DNA of 64,000 nt from Sordaria brevicollis (Eukaryota; Ascomycota; Sordariomycetes; Sordariales; Sordariaceae), in the NCBI GenBank assembly GCA_033439795.1, contig JAUTDP010000008.1, forward strand, positions 1,426,001 through 1,490,000. Direction: 5' to 3'. Positions 22,201-34,995 of this stretch are shown piece after piece (positions within the stretch are counted from its first letter, which is position 1; each line of letters starts with the position of its first letter). Under the pieces are notes generated by a model. The model saw only the letters and a list, made by a program, of their open reading frames with translations, made no database searches and was not told where the DNA came from. The position numbers were made by a program, and so were the translations under genes.

Positions 22201-25200
22201 ACGTCTATTAAATATAAGTAAGGAAGAGGATAATTAAAGAATATTTTTATAATTAAATTTAAAATTATTAAAATTAATAAATCTTTTATAAATAATTATT
22301 ATAAATACCCCAATTTATTAAATCTTTCTATCTATTTATTTTATAAACTATATAAAATATATTATACCGTACTTATTAATAGCGGTTATACCGCTTTAGG
22401 GTTTATTAATCGTCGTTTTATTTTACGTAATAATTTCTTAATTTTTAAATTCCAATTCCTTAAATTCTTATACTTCGTTAATAATTAAACGAAGGGGAAT
22501 ATTATATATTTTAATTATTTAATTATAAATACCAATATATATTACGAATTTATCGATTTCTTTATTTATAATTTTATAAAGGATAATTTTATTATTTTCG
22601 GATACCTGTAACTAATTTATTACGCCCTTAGCATCGATTAGCCTAGCGATCGCTTTATCTTCGGCTCCGCTTACGAATAATACGGTTATTTTCCCTTAGG
22701 AGTATTCCGCTATTTATATTATATATTATTATTACGTAAATATAACGTTAATACGCTTTTAATTATTATTTTTAGCGGTATACCCTCTATTATTATTCCT
22801 AGGAATTCCCTTAGGACGTAATTAATATATTAAAAACTTTCTATTTTAGACGTCTCCGATAAAGGAGAGCTAAATACCCCTATTTTATTATCGGAGGCCG
22901 TTCGCCGGATTTCTATTTCCGCGATCGTTAAACGCGCCGTTTATTAATATTTTAATAAATTTAAATAGAAGGTCGTTAATAGAACGGGCGCGGTCCTTAT
23001 TAATAAAGTTATTAGTAATTAAATTCTTATATTAACGGTTATAACGCGTTATTACCTCCCTCCCCTATTACGTATAATTTTTATATTATATCGCCTAGCC
23101 GGAAAAGTACGTACCTCTTTCCCTAATTATCGAATACCAATCCGCCTTTATTATATCCCTAAAGGACCCTTCGACCTAACCGATATTAAAAAGCTTTTAA
23201 TAACTATATTTAATTAATTCGCCGAGAAATATAAATTTTAAATTATTTATATAATGAAAGTAAATATAATAAAAAATATCCAACGTATAACGGACGAAGA
23301 TAAAATAATAAAAGAAAAAGGCGCCCTAACCCCGAACGTAATTAGTAATAATTTTATAATTAATATAGTTAGAAATATTATAAATAATAAAGTAATTTAT
23401 TATAAAAAATTCTTCGGTAGTAATTATTATATTTAAATCGATATATTTTACGGTATTAAAAGTAAGGAAGTTATTAAAGTAATTAAAATTTCCGCTTTAA
23501 TTATATTTATAAATAATACTTCCGATTTCTAAATTTATAAAGAAATTATTAACTATTACTTTACTACTAATAATATTAATATTAATAAAATTATATTTAA
23601 AAATATTATTAAATTCTACGAAAAGGTAAATAAACCCTTAAAAACTAATGTTTAAATTTAGTAAAAATTACTTCGGTAATATTAATAATAAACGAATCAT
23701 TTTTATTAAAAAAACGTTAATACGTTACCCCTTAACCAGTTTTACGATTTTAAATTCAAATTCAAATTTAGCGCTATATTACCCGCTTCCCGTAATCGTA
23801 TTTTTAATTTAAAAGAATTTAACGTTATTAAAAAATAGATCGATAATAATTTGAAGAAGAAATTTATCCGGCCATTGTAATTAAAAACTTCTACTTTTAT
23901 ATTTTTAATTAAGAAGCCGGGAGGAGGAATCTACGTTTATATTAATTATTAAAATATTAATAATATTACTTTTAAATCCCGCTACCTATTCCTATTTATT
24001 AAAGAGATATTCAACGCTATTTACTATATTAAGATTTTTATTAAATTAAATATTATTATTACTTTTAACCGGGTCTATATTAAAGAAAGTTATAAATAAT
24101 TAATTATATTTATAATAAGGTTTAAGCTATTCGAATCTTTAATTATATTTTTTGGTTTTTAGGGCGCCCTTAACGCCTTTTAAAATTATATTAACGATAT
24201 TTTATATAATATTTTCGATATTTACGCAACCGCTTATTTTAATAATATTTTTATATATTTTAATAATAAAAAGGATTACGAACGATATATTAACGACGTT
24301 TTCGAACGTTTAATTAAAATTAATTTAAACGTAAATATCGATAAATATAAATTTTATACGAAATATATAAAATACTTCGGTTTAATTATTATATTAAATA
24401 ATATCGAAATAGATTTAAATAAAATTAAAACCGTATTCGATTAAATACCTTTTTAATTTAAAAAATCGCTTTAATAATTCTTCGGCTTTGCAAATTTTTA
24501 CCGGCGTTTTATTAAAATATTTTCGACAATAATATCCCTATTATACGAATTAATAAAAAAAACGTATTATAATTATAATCCGACCGTTATTAATCTACTT
24601 TTAACGCGTTAAAGAAAGCCTTCGCGATTAAACCTATATTAAAAATTTATAATTAAATTAAAAAGACTATAATCGAAATAAATATATCCAATTGGGTAAT
24701 AGGGGGTACGCTTTTATAATATAATAACGACGGAATATTATATTTAATCGCTTATTTTTTAATAAAATATATAGTTTAAGAATATAATTATAACGTTTAT
24801 AATAAAGAACTTTTAACTATTATTAAAGCGTTAAAGGAGTAATAGCCCGAATTTAAAGGAATATAATAATTATTTAATATCCTAACGGATTATAAAAATT
24901 TAAAGACTTTTATAATTAATAAATAATTTATATAGTAGTATATATATTAATTGCAATTCTTATTACGTTTTAACTTTTAAATTTAATATACCTTAGGATT
25001 GAAGAATTTACGCCCTAATACCTTTAATAAGAAGTTTAACGATATCCCCGCGGGTATTAAAAATAAACGTTTCGCCGCCTATTAATATACCCTTTTTTAA
25101 CCTTTATAATTCGTAGACGGCTACCTCGACGAAGAAGATTTAACCTTTTATTACTCCTTTTCCTTAATAAGCGATTATAAAAATAAATCGATCGATAATA

Positions 25201-26900
25201 TTATTTTAAATAATTATAAAAACTCTATATTCTTTTAAGAAGCCGTTTCCGCCCTAAACGATTTAAATAACCGTAATTGGCTAATTTCGATTCGTAAAAT
25301 CCTTTATAAAACTTTTAGCGAATATTAAATTACCCCTAATAGTATTATTAAATAACACGACTATATAATAATCGACCTTTATAATAAAGAATTCTAATTC
25401 TAATTAATTAATCGCTAATATAATTCGCTTAGCGCGGGCTATTTTAATCGTAACGCTATTTACGAACTCTTATCCCGAGAATTCTATTAGGAGGGTATAA
25501 TTAATAACGTACATATATTTTATAAAATTTGCCTATTTTATATAAAAATTAAATTCTTTAAATATAATTTTATTAACCTCTTTAAAACCCTACCCATTAT
25601 ATTAACTCTTTAAATCTATATCTCTATCGATTATATTATTCCGCTCCCCGGTAATTTCTACTTTAGTTAAGAATTTAAATATATTTACGTCGTTATTAAC
25701 CAATTAATAAAAATATAGCACTTTATATTAATAATTATACTATTAGTAAAAGAATTAACCGAACGTTTTATCGACCGTATTTATTACTTTTACGGCCTTT
25801 TAGATTCTATCCTTTCGGATAGAGGTATTTAATTCGTATTATAATTTTAATCCTTTTTATATTAGTATTTAAGTATTAAACGCGCTTTAACTTCCGCTTT
25901 CTACTTTTAAATAAATATTTAGACCGAATATATTAACGTAGAAATAGAATAATACTTCCGATTATATATTAATTAGGTATAAACCGATTAGGCTAAATAA
26001 TTTCCCTTTATAGAATTCGCTAATAATAATATAGTATTTTCATTAATAAACCTATTACCTTTCTTCGCTAATTATAATTATTACCCCCGTATAAATACCG
26101 AGCTTCGTAACCCCTTACCGTTAACGTTATTACCCGTATAATTGGAAGAGTATTATAAAGTTAACGAATTCGCTAACCGCTTTCGTAAAATTTAGGACTT
26201 CGTAATTTAATAAATTAAATATAATTAGGACCGGTACGAGGAGAACGCTAATAAGAAGCGGATTGATTTAATAAAATATAAAAAAGGGGATATTATTTTA
26301 TTCGATACGTTTAACCTAATTAGCAATCGTTTATACATTAAACTTTCCCCTTACTAAGAAGGATTATTTAAAGTTTTAAAAGCGGATTTATATACCGTTA
26401 AATTATAATTATTTAATAATATAAAATATTCGCTAATTTTTTACGTTTCGATAATTTAACGTTAAACCGGCTAGAGTCTCTTTAATTAGGTCGTCGATTC
26501 CGATATCTACGCTAACGAAGGTAGAATTATAATTCGTACCGACGATTATAAGGAATATATTAAATAGGGATTCGATAAATTACTAAATATTAAATAGAAA
26601 GGAAAAAATTATTATTAGTATTATTTAATTAAATAGAAGGGCGATTACAACCTTATTTAAGAAAAGGTTAATAATATTATTAATTATAAAATACATTTTT
26701 AAGAATTTTACTGCGATTACCTTAATAAATTAATACTACCCTACGTTAAGGAGCTTTTTAACCGCTTCGAATAAGAAGGAGAATACCCGATAACGGACCC
26801 CGTTATTTATAACGAATAACCCGATATTAATACCGAATCTTATATTTTACGCCGCCGTTCCGCCCATTTAGCGTAATAATTCGCTATTTCTAAAACGGAA
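22200..26900 (+). pseudogene. Relic pol of the inner element: protease, RT, RNase H, integrase, chromodomain
   Basis: RT starts near 23900 with a KKPGGG motif at 23911 and a recognisable NINNITFKSRYLFLFIKE block. The catalytic Asp-Asp of the YxDD box is now Asn-Asn (24241-24246). RNase H lies about 24700-25000 (YDVYDKELL-like remains). Integrase spans about 25500-26100, including SDRG-x-stop-F at about 25818-25836, where a stop has replaced the usual Gln. Near 26560-26690 an FDKLL...YYQYLIK(stop)KGDYNL(x)(stop)EKV pattern fits a chromodomain whose tryptophans became stops. Boundaries are approximate. Confidence 0.8.
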
Positions 26901-27090
26901 TTATTATTAACCGAAAAGGAAATAGAGGAGGGATTTATAGAAGTAATAATAAGGATTATACGATTTTTAATAAATAAATAATTTAGGATACGGTTAATAT
27001 TATAATTAAAAGTATTTAATAAATTAATAAAGGATTCTAAATTATAATTATACGTATATATAAATTTTTTTAACTTTACGAACTTCTTTT

Positions 27091-27102
27091 AAAGGGGGAT
27101 AA
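27091..27102 (+). other. Polypurine tract of the inner retrotransposon
   Basis: AAAGGGGGATAA directly precedes the 3' LTR, the expected position for plus-strand priming. Confidence 0.75.
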
Positions 27103-27388
27103 TATTATAGGATTATATTTATATTATATTTAATATACGTATTAACTACCTATATAGGTACCCAAATCCCTAGCGACCATTCCCGATTATGGTACGTATA
27201 CTATAATTCAATATAGTCTAGATTTGGTTATTTGTAATTATATACAGTATTACGTAGGTGCGTACGGACTAGAGTATAGGCTCGCGCCTATATATCTAGT
27301 CCTTTGTATACACTTCTCCCTTCCCTTCCTTCGTACAATAATATATATCTCATTATATACTTAACGGTGCCAACGCTGTCCCTTGATA
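27103..27388 (+). repeat. 3' LTR of the inner retrotransposon
   Basis: 286 bp, aligns to the 5' LTR without visible gaps. Here the pattern is reversed: the left ~60 bp are heavily mutated and the right end is better preserved, ending TTGATA where the ancestral end was presumably TTGACA. Confidence 0.95.
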
Positions 27389-27393
27389 GATTT

Positions 27394-30300
27394 CTTAATA
27401 ACCGATAAATTCCTTAGAATTTATTAGCTATTCCGCTTTTACGTTAAAGGCTACGTTTATATAATACGTATTATTAATAAAGATTTAGACTTCGCTCGTT
27501 TTTTAGAATTAATTTTTAAATTAAAAAACCCGGTATAAAACGAAGAAAAATACCCCCCGATTTGGGTAAATAATAAAGTTTTATTAATAGGATTTTTAAT
27601 TTATTAAAAACGCTAGAAGAAAGAAAACGTTCCCTAAAAATTAAATTAAATTACGGGAATAATATAAATATTAAATTCGGAATAATTATAAAATTATTAA
27701 AACTAATTTAAATATAAATATACTTTATTAATATTAAACCTTTTAATATAAATTTATTAATTTTAATTCTTACCTTCGTTAACGTTTATTTACTATTTTT
27801 AAACCCTAAATTTAAATCGATTTAGGGTAAATTTAATTAATATTCTAAATTTATAAGGATTTTTCTATACTTTATCGGTAGGAAAGAAAACCCTTACAAA
27901 TTTATTTTATAATTTCGAAGAATATTAGTAACGTATTAATAAATATTTTAAAATTTAAGTATAAAACGAATAGTATAAAGTTTAATAAAACGAAATTATT
28001 AAATATATTTTTAAATTTATATAAAAATTCCGAGCCTAAAAATAAATCGAATATTATTAAACTTAACGGGAGAAGGTACGTTTAATTAAATTCGGGGAAA
28101 TTGATTATTAATATTAAATTAGATTTAAAGCTTATTATTAATTTTGATAAGAAGAAAAGGAAAGATTACGCTACGAAATAAAATACTATAAATTCTAAAA
28201 TTAAAAAATTAACGAAAATGGAGATATTAAAATATTTAGAAGTATAACGTTATAAAAGATCGTAGCCTTAATTATTAAAACGGTTGCCGAAATTATAATA
28301 AGAATTATAATTGAAATACCCTTACCCGTATTACTTTTAATATTTATATTAATTAAAAATAATTTTAAAATAAAAAATATTGGATATTTTAACCCTTTTA
28401 TAATTTTAACCGATAATATTATTTCCGATAGTAAAATTAATAAGTATATAAACGTTTATATATTTATTAATCGTTTTAAATACTAAATTAGAAATTTCGG
28501 TACCGATGGCGAAATTTAAATTTATTAAGTTTAAACTCAATATTTATTCGGATTAACCTTAATTTAATATAATTATATTTTATCGGAAGTAAATAAGCTA
28601 TTATTCGAAATTATTAATATTAATACAATTTGCGAGAAATTAAAAAATAAATTTAAATTAAACTATTTTACCTCCTTATTCAAAATTAAGCGAATATAAT
28701 TTACCCTTTAGGACGCCTATAACGGTAAAAACCCTTTGGCTTTTATATAAATTATTATTCGTAATACTAAAAATTATAATTTCGACGTCTAAAATTAATT
28801 AATTATCGTTTTCGAAGTATTCGAACTAAAAATTAATTAAATTTAATTAAATTAATTAATGAAATTATTATTAATTAATTTATATAGGAAGTTATTAATA
28901 AGGAGAGCGTTATTTAAAGTTAAGTCCGCGTTAAGTTTGTACTTAAGAACCGGAATAATTAAATCCCTTATTAAAATTAGCGTTAAATTGGTTATTAGAA
29001 TTAATAAAATTATAGCGGATTTAATCAAAATCGTAAATACTAAAATTAGAATTAAGGATCTAAAAATTAAAATTAAATTTAAATTCCCTATTAAAATTAA
29101 ATTCAAATTCTATATTAAAATTAACTTATTTACTAAAATTAGAATTGGCCGTTTTAATAAGGATAGGGTTAAATTATAAATTAATTAAATAGGATAATTC
29201 CTATTTAAATAAACCTTATCCCTAAAAATTATAAATTTATAGCGCTATTAATTATATTAAGAATTATAAAATAATAGTCCGTTTATTATAATAACGATTC
29301 AGAGAACCCCGTATATTAATCCCCGTTTGTAAAAAATGCGTCCGAACCCAAATTCGCGGTTTATACGTTAATTAAAGGGTATAATTATTCTAAACCCTTT
29401 TTTAATTTAGAATACCTAGTCGACCCGACCTATTTCGAATTTGTAACCGATTATTAATAAAATAATTAAAATGAAGCCTTTATTAGATTTATTCAAATAA
29501 ATTAAATCGAACGGTATAATAAATGCCCCGGAATTTTTATAAATTATAATAAATTAATAGAATACGTATATATAATTTATTTAAAGCTTTTATAGCCCGG
29601 TAGGAGGCGTAATAAGAAAATTAATATAGGGATTAATTTAATTATAGAGGTTTTCTACGGTATAAGAATCTCCGATATCCTAGATTTAAAAAATAAAAGC
29701 CTAATAATATTAAATTAGCGGAGGATTTAAAACTAAATTATAATAGACGACGATTAAGCGTTAAAACCCTTAACTTTCCTATTTAAGAAGTAAAATAACC
29801 TATCCTAATTATTAAGTTTAATATAAATAACCGATTGTTAATTGGTATTAATTTTAATTTCTAATTTTATTCTTATATACAATTTTAATTTACGCCCAAC
29901 CCCGAAAACCTAAAAAAAGAAATAAAAATATATAGAAATATAAAATACGGATTAATATTAATAAATTAGAATATCCTAATTAAATTTTACTTTAATATCG
30001 AAATTTGTAAATAAACTACCCTAATAACCATTAAGGGTATTAAATAAAATAATTATACTACTTTAAATTATATTATTTTACCTATATTTTTTCGAAATTA
30101 TTTTAATAAATAAAGAATATTAATAATATTTTCGAAAGAAGCGATAATCGTTAATGATTTGAAGGCGAATATACTTTTAAGTATAAATTATTTAATCCCG
30201 GAAATATTCGATATTCGAATTAATAAAAGTTATACCGCTATCGATTCGTATTAAAGTATTAAAATACCGATTAATATAGGAAAATAAAATAAGAAAATCT

Positions 30301-31000
30301 ATATTAAAATTATATCGATTTACTATATTGTAATTTAATTATATTTAATAGCCTAGGTTATAATTAATTATAATACGAATTTAAACGATATATAAAACTT
30401 ACTATTTATATTAAATTATTAAAGGAAATTAATAACCTTTACTTAAATAATAAATTCGATTTATTAATACGTTTTAATTAAAAATAATACGTTCGAACCT
30501 ATTTATATTAACTATAACGTAAAAATAGGTTATTTATTATTAATAATACTAAATTTATACGTATATTAAATTGAAACCGATAAAATCGATAAAATTATCC
30601 AATCCGCCGTAAGTAGCACCGCCTTACTAATTCTACTTATTAAATTAAAACGAATGGATCTAATTATTGAATACCCTACCGGAATTAATGTTTATAACCG
30701 CGATTAAATTATAATAATTAGAATCGGGTAAATTTTCGACGATTTTAAAAATATTTTTAAAAATAAAGGCTTTACAAACTTATTAAAAGAGGAATGGATA
30801 AAAATCGCTTTAAAGCCCGGATAATAATTTAATATCTTAAAATATTATTGAATTTCCTTTATAAAGTTTAATAATGGGGAGGTAATTAAAGAAATAATAT
30901 AGAAAATATAAAAAATAAATAAAGTAATAAAAATACAGTACTAAATACCCTTCTTTTTCTTAATATTCGTTATTTAATAATAAATAAAGAACGGAAGAAA
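27394..31000 (+). pseudogene. Relic gag/protease part of the outer element
   Basis: AT-rich, stop-riddled sequence between the nested element and the outer RT. Its upstream piece is 19293-19705, left of the insertion. No single motif is strong enough to place gag or protease exactly. The order relative to the RT at about 31100 and the element size make gag/protease the expected content. Confidence 0.5.
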
Positions 31001-34000
31001 AGGTAGAATAGTAGTTAATATACGAAGCTTTAATTAAAACGTTTTATTAAATTTGTACCCTATAAAATTATAAAAAGAAATCCTAATAACGGTCGAAAAT
31101 ATAATTTTTATTACCGTCTTTAATACTATAGCTTTCTATTATTAATAGCGAATCTACTTATAAAGCCGTTAGGCCTTTACTATTATAACCCCCGAGGGTT
31201 AATATATATATAACGTTATTATTATAGGGTTTAAGAATTTAAATACGTATATATAACGTTAAATAAACCTATTCTTTAACGGTATAACGGGCGTAAATTA
31301 TTATAATAATATAATTATTACGTTAAAAACTTTAGAAAAATATAAAATATATTTAAGAGAAGTCTTAAAACGATTTAAATAATATAATATTTTAATTAGC
31401 CTATTAAAATTATTCTATACCTTCCCTTTAGTAATTGTCTTAAATTGTATAATCGATTCTTTTAAATTAATAATAATAAAGGAGAAATTTAATATTATCG
31501 CAAAATTTATTTTCCTAAAAATTTTAAGGGATTTAGAAATTTTTATCGGTTGAACCGGGTATTAACGATATTACGTACCTAATTATAATATTATTATTAA
31601 TCCGCTATAACGAAGAAAAATGGAATTATTAAAAATTTATAAATATAAATTAATCGAACCGCTAATTAAAATTAAAACCTATTAATTAAATTAAAACGAA
31701 TAAACGAGATTATTTTTATTAAAATTGCTATTTAAAAGAAAATACGCTTAAAAAGTATAATTGGTAATAATATAATTCGGTTTACTAATAAGGGAAGAAA
31801 TCGCCGCTTTCGACGTAATTAAGGCCGTATTCGCTAATTTATTTAAATTTTAGTACTTTAACCCCAATCGGCTTTTATACTTCGATTATAATATATCCGC
31901 GAAGGGAATAAGCGTCGAAATTTATTATATCGAAGAGGCGGCGCTAAGAAAAATTATATAAAACGGTAAAGTTATTAAATATTTACCTAAAACGGTAATA
32001 TAATTAATAGTATTGTTATTATAAATACTATTTAACGTTAAAAAACGATATTAAATTATAAAAATAAAAATTTTAAATTTCGTATAAATAATTTCTAAAG
32101 TAAAATACTAAATTAACGTCGTTAAAATAGGAATTTACTACTTCATAAACTATTCCGCCATCTTAAATATAACGAAATAAATCGATATTATTAATTCGAT
32201 TATAATATTAACTTTAAATAAAAGATTCGTAAAAATAATAAAATTTATTAATATATTCGATATTTAAATCCTTTATAAATTAAACGTATATTATATTATT
32301 CCCGACGCCTTATTTAGATTAAATTCGGAAAATAATAATATAAACCCGCAAACCCCCGGAAAATTCGACGTATTATTTAATAATATAAAAGAATATTAAA
32401 TATTCTATATTAAGGCCGAAAACCCCATTAAATTACCGATAATTAAAATATTCGACGAAGTTATTAAAGAATTAAACCGTCCCCTTAAATCGTTAACCCT
32501 ATTAACGGGCGTAATAATATTCGTAATCGAAGCCGGGTTTAAAAACCAATTAACGAAAGGCTATAGAAAGGATCCGTATTGAAGGTTAATATATAAAATA
32601 ATACGTTAAAACTAAACCCTAAAAAATAAAAAAACCGAATTACCTTTTGAAATTAAAGACTAATTCTTATAGAAGGTTTAGAACGATTCGTTTAAATTAG
32701 TAATACCCCGGAATTATTTAAGAGAAATTTTTAACGCTCTATACGGATAGAATTATTAGGGATATAATAAAATTGTACTATAATTTTTCAATTTTTATAT
32801 TAATAAGGCATTAAAATAATTTAGGGAATTTCTCTAAATTTATTTTAAGTGCTAAATTAATAACGTATAACGGTATAAACTATACGGCAATTTATAATTA
32901 CTAATTGGGCTACTATATTTATACTTTTTTATTACGATAAATTTTATATTAGGATTATTTATATCGAAGGATAGACTAAATATTTATTTTATAATCGTAT
33001 ATAAATTTAATAAAGAAATTATTATCGTCCCCGGTAAATTAATTTAAATAATTCAAAATTATAGTAAAGTATTAATTATATAATTATTATTTCGAAATTA
33101 GGGATTACTTCGTTAAATCTTAATGGATAGAAACCCCAAATTCTTATTAGCGATATAAATAGGAATATAATAATATTTCGGGACGAAATTAATTTATAAT
33201 ACTGTATATAAACCGTTAACTAACGGCTAATTAGAATGATTAATTTAAGTAATCGAATTGGCCTTATATTATTATTTATAAAGAATGAAGGAATAAAATA
33301 AATAGCTGGAAGTAATTCTAAAAATCGAATTCGAATATAATAACGTAAAGATAATAATAATTCGACTATTCTTAAATAAAATCGTCCGTAGATTTAAATC
33401 GGTAAATATTACCGATATCGTTTTAAGTATATTCTTAAATAAATTTAACTTATTAATATTAAAAATCGAAATTTACAACGCTTTAATAATTGTAGTAATA
33501 ATAATTAAATATTAATTTAATAGGAATTATATTATTAAAAGCTTTAATAAGGGTAATAAAGTATATTTACGCTTTTATAAAGGATATTTAATTTTTAATT
33601 CGATTCGATTCGGCAAATTAAGTTAAAAATATACGGGATTATTTAAAATTATCGAACGAATTGGAAAATCCGTATATAAATTCAACTTTCCTAAATATTA
33701 AAGGATATACCCCGTAATAAATTTTAATTACTTAGAATTAATTAAGAGGGATATTTATAGTAAATAATTGCCGTCGTTAATCCCTATTTATAATATTAAC
33801 GCCCTATTAAGGATTAAAATAAAAAAGAAAAAAAAGATAGGGATAAAATATTTAGTAAAATATAATAGAGTAGGAAGGGAGTTTAATATATAATTTATAA
33901 TAAAATAAATTAACGTAGGGGTTTTAGAAAAATAGTTATAAAGAAGGATAATTTGAATTTGAGAAATATAATTATATATATACGTAATTAATAACGGGCC

Positions 34001-34030
34001 GAATCGATAATAGGTTCGCGAAGACGTATC
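31000..34030 (+). pseudogene. Relic pol of the outer element: RT, RNase H, integrase
   Basis: RT is readable at about 31090-31570: an AFYYQ-x-RIY block, then a Y-Y-N-N box at 31299-31310, where Asn-Asn replaces the catalytic Asp pair, then LREV and a YFGLTGW-like block (now FIG-stop-TGY). RNase H-like remains follow at about 31850-32000. Integrase-like sequence covers about 32770-33560 (remains of a PKF...NTVYKPLTNG pattern). A KYLVKY...EFN(I) block at about 33850-33900 may be a degraded chromodomain. Limits are approximate and no frame is open for long. Confidence 0.7.
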
Positions 34031-34035
34031 GCTTT

Positions 34036-34050
34036 TAACGGCGGGGAAAT
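34036..34050 (+). other. Polypurine tract of the outer retrotransposon
   Basis: A purine-rich run (GGCGGGGAAA, followed by T) immediately before the right LTR. Confidence 0.65.
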
Positions 34051-34239
34051 TATTAGGGCACTAATTTATGCGGGTAGGTATAGACCTTAGCACCCGTAGG
34101 TTATCTACGAGAAAGGAGTACCTAATATATTGGGCACTAATAGAGTACCTACCTACGACTTCGGCTCCGCCAGTCATAGATTTAGACCAGTTCAAGAATC
34201 CACATACATTGCAGACTGCATACCCTCATCACCCTTACA
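34051..34239 (+). repeat. 3' LTR of the outer retrotransposon
   Basis: 189 bp, starts TATTAGGG (ancestral TGTTAGGG) and ends ...CCCTTACA, better preserved towards its right end. GATAT follows at 34240-34244. Confidence 0.93.
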
Positions 34240-34244
34240 GATAT

Positions 34245-34995
34245 GGCTCGGCTACTTCCGGTAAAAACCGTAGGCTTGGGAACGCACGGGCCATGGCTCC
34301 GTTTAAGCTCGAGCTGGAAACGTCACCAATGACAAGGCGGAGCTCCGGCTGTCGTCCACCGGCAGGCATCGAGCTCGACTTCATCGAAACACCGAACCCA
34401 GATTTCCACCAGGCCGTCGACCACTCAGACGTCCACTCATCACCAACTTTTGATTGTGACCTTTGTAAGCACTTTAGACATAATCAATCACTTCTGGTTC
34501 AACCCCGGCTTTTCCAACCACCAAAAGCGTACCGATCTCGCCATCATAGGTCCCACGCTCGCCAACCGAAGACCTATCCTGGTAGCGAGGTGCAAAGGAC
34601 ACTCCCAAACATATCAACATCAGGTTGTCTTGTTGTCATCCAACACTCGGGAGCCATTAACGAAACATCGACACCAGGCTTGCCAAGATCATAAAGCTTG
34701 GTCGGCAAAGAGTTAAGCTTATATCGCCGAGTCAACTCAGCACGTGTGGACTAGCTAGTGCTTATTCACCCCTTCACCAAATCATATCATATCATACACA
34801 AGCATATCCACTGGGATTTTCTAACCTCACACGAAGAGGTAGCATCAAGGTACTCTTTCGGCATTTGTCCCCCCTACCACTACCTCCTCAAACCGTACCG
34901 TTACCGGAAATCGGTTACTTTACCAGGATTCGTTTCCACTAAAGAGACAGTTACTATCAGCCGGAGTACCCAATAACTAATTATCACCCGCCAAA
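34245..34995. other. Right flank of the island and upstream region of the 2H-type gene
   Basis: Base composition is normal from the LTR border onwards. An ATG at 34292 opens a frame to 34694, but it has no motif and a competing frame overlaps it, so I do not call a gene. A short ATATC-type repeat (about 34785-34797) and the leader of the gene at 34996 lie here. Confidence 0.5.

Larger units (their letters stand above)
19711..27388 (+). mobile_element. Inner, nested RIP-mutated Ty3/gypsy chromovirus-type retrotransposon
   Basis: 7.68 kb, same orientation as the host element, inserted about 0.43 kb inside its 5' LTR. It has two 286-bp LTRs (19711-19996 and 27103-27388) and a 5-bp target duplication GATTT (19706-19710 and 27389-27393). 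Domain order on the plus strand is gag with a zinc knuckle, protease region, reverse transcriptase, RNase H, integrase, chromodomain, then a purine tract and the 3' LTR. That order (integrase after RNase H, chromodomain last) defines a Ty3/gypsy chromovirus. It is mutated throughout by RIP and cannot be functional. Confidence 0.95.
19086..34239 (+). mobile_element. Outer RIP-mutated Ty3/gypsy LTR retrotransposon, interrupted by a nested element
   Basis: Bounded by two 189-bp LTRs (19086-19274 and 34051-34239) and a 5-bp target duplication GATAT (19081-19085 and 34240-34244). The LTRs align with differences that are C/T or G/A in every stretch I compared. A primer-binding site follows the left LTR and a purine tract precedes the right LTR. 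The internal part is split by the inner element (19711-27388 plus one GATTT copy). Without it the outer element is about 7.5 kb, the usual size for Ty3/gypsy. Gypsy-type reverse transcriptase and integrase relics are readable on the plus strand in the right half. CpA and TpG are almost absent and stop codons are everywhere, so it is dead. Confidence 0.93.

Noticed and set aside
28852..29179. 84- and 106-codon frames on opposite strands in the AT-rich island
   Set aside because: Ile/Lys/Asn/Leu-rich frames are expected by chance in RIP-mutated DNA.
34292..34716. Frames next to the right LTR, possibly a gene cut by the insertion
   Set aside because: Two overlapping frames without motifs, and the left flank at 19080 does not continue either of them.
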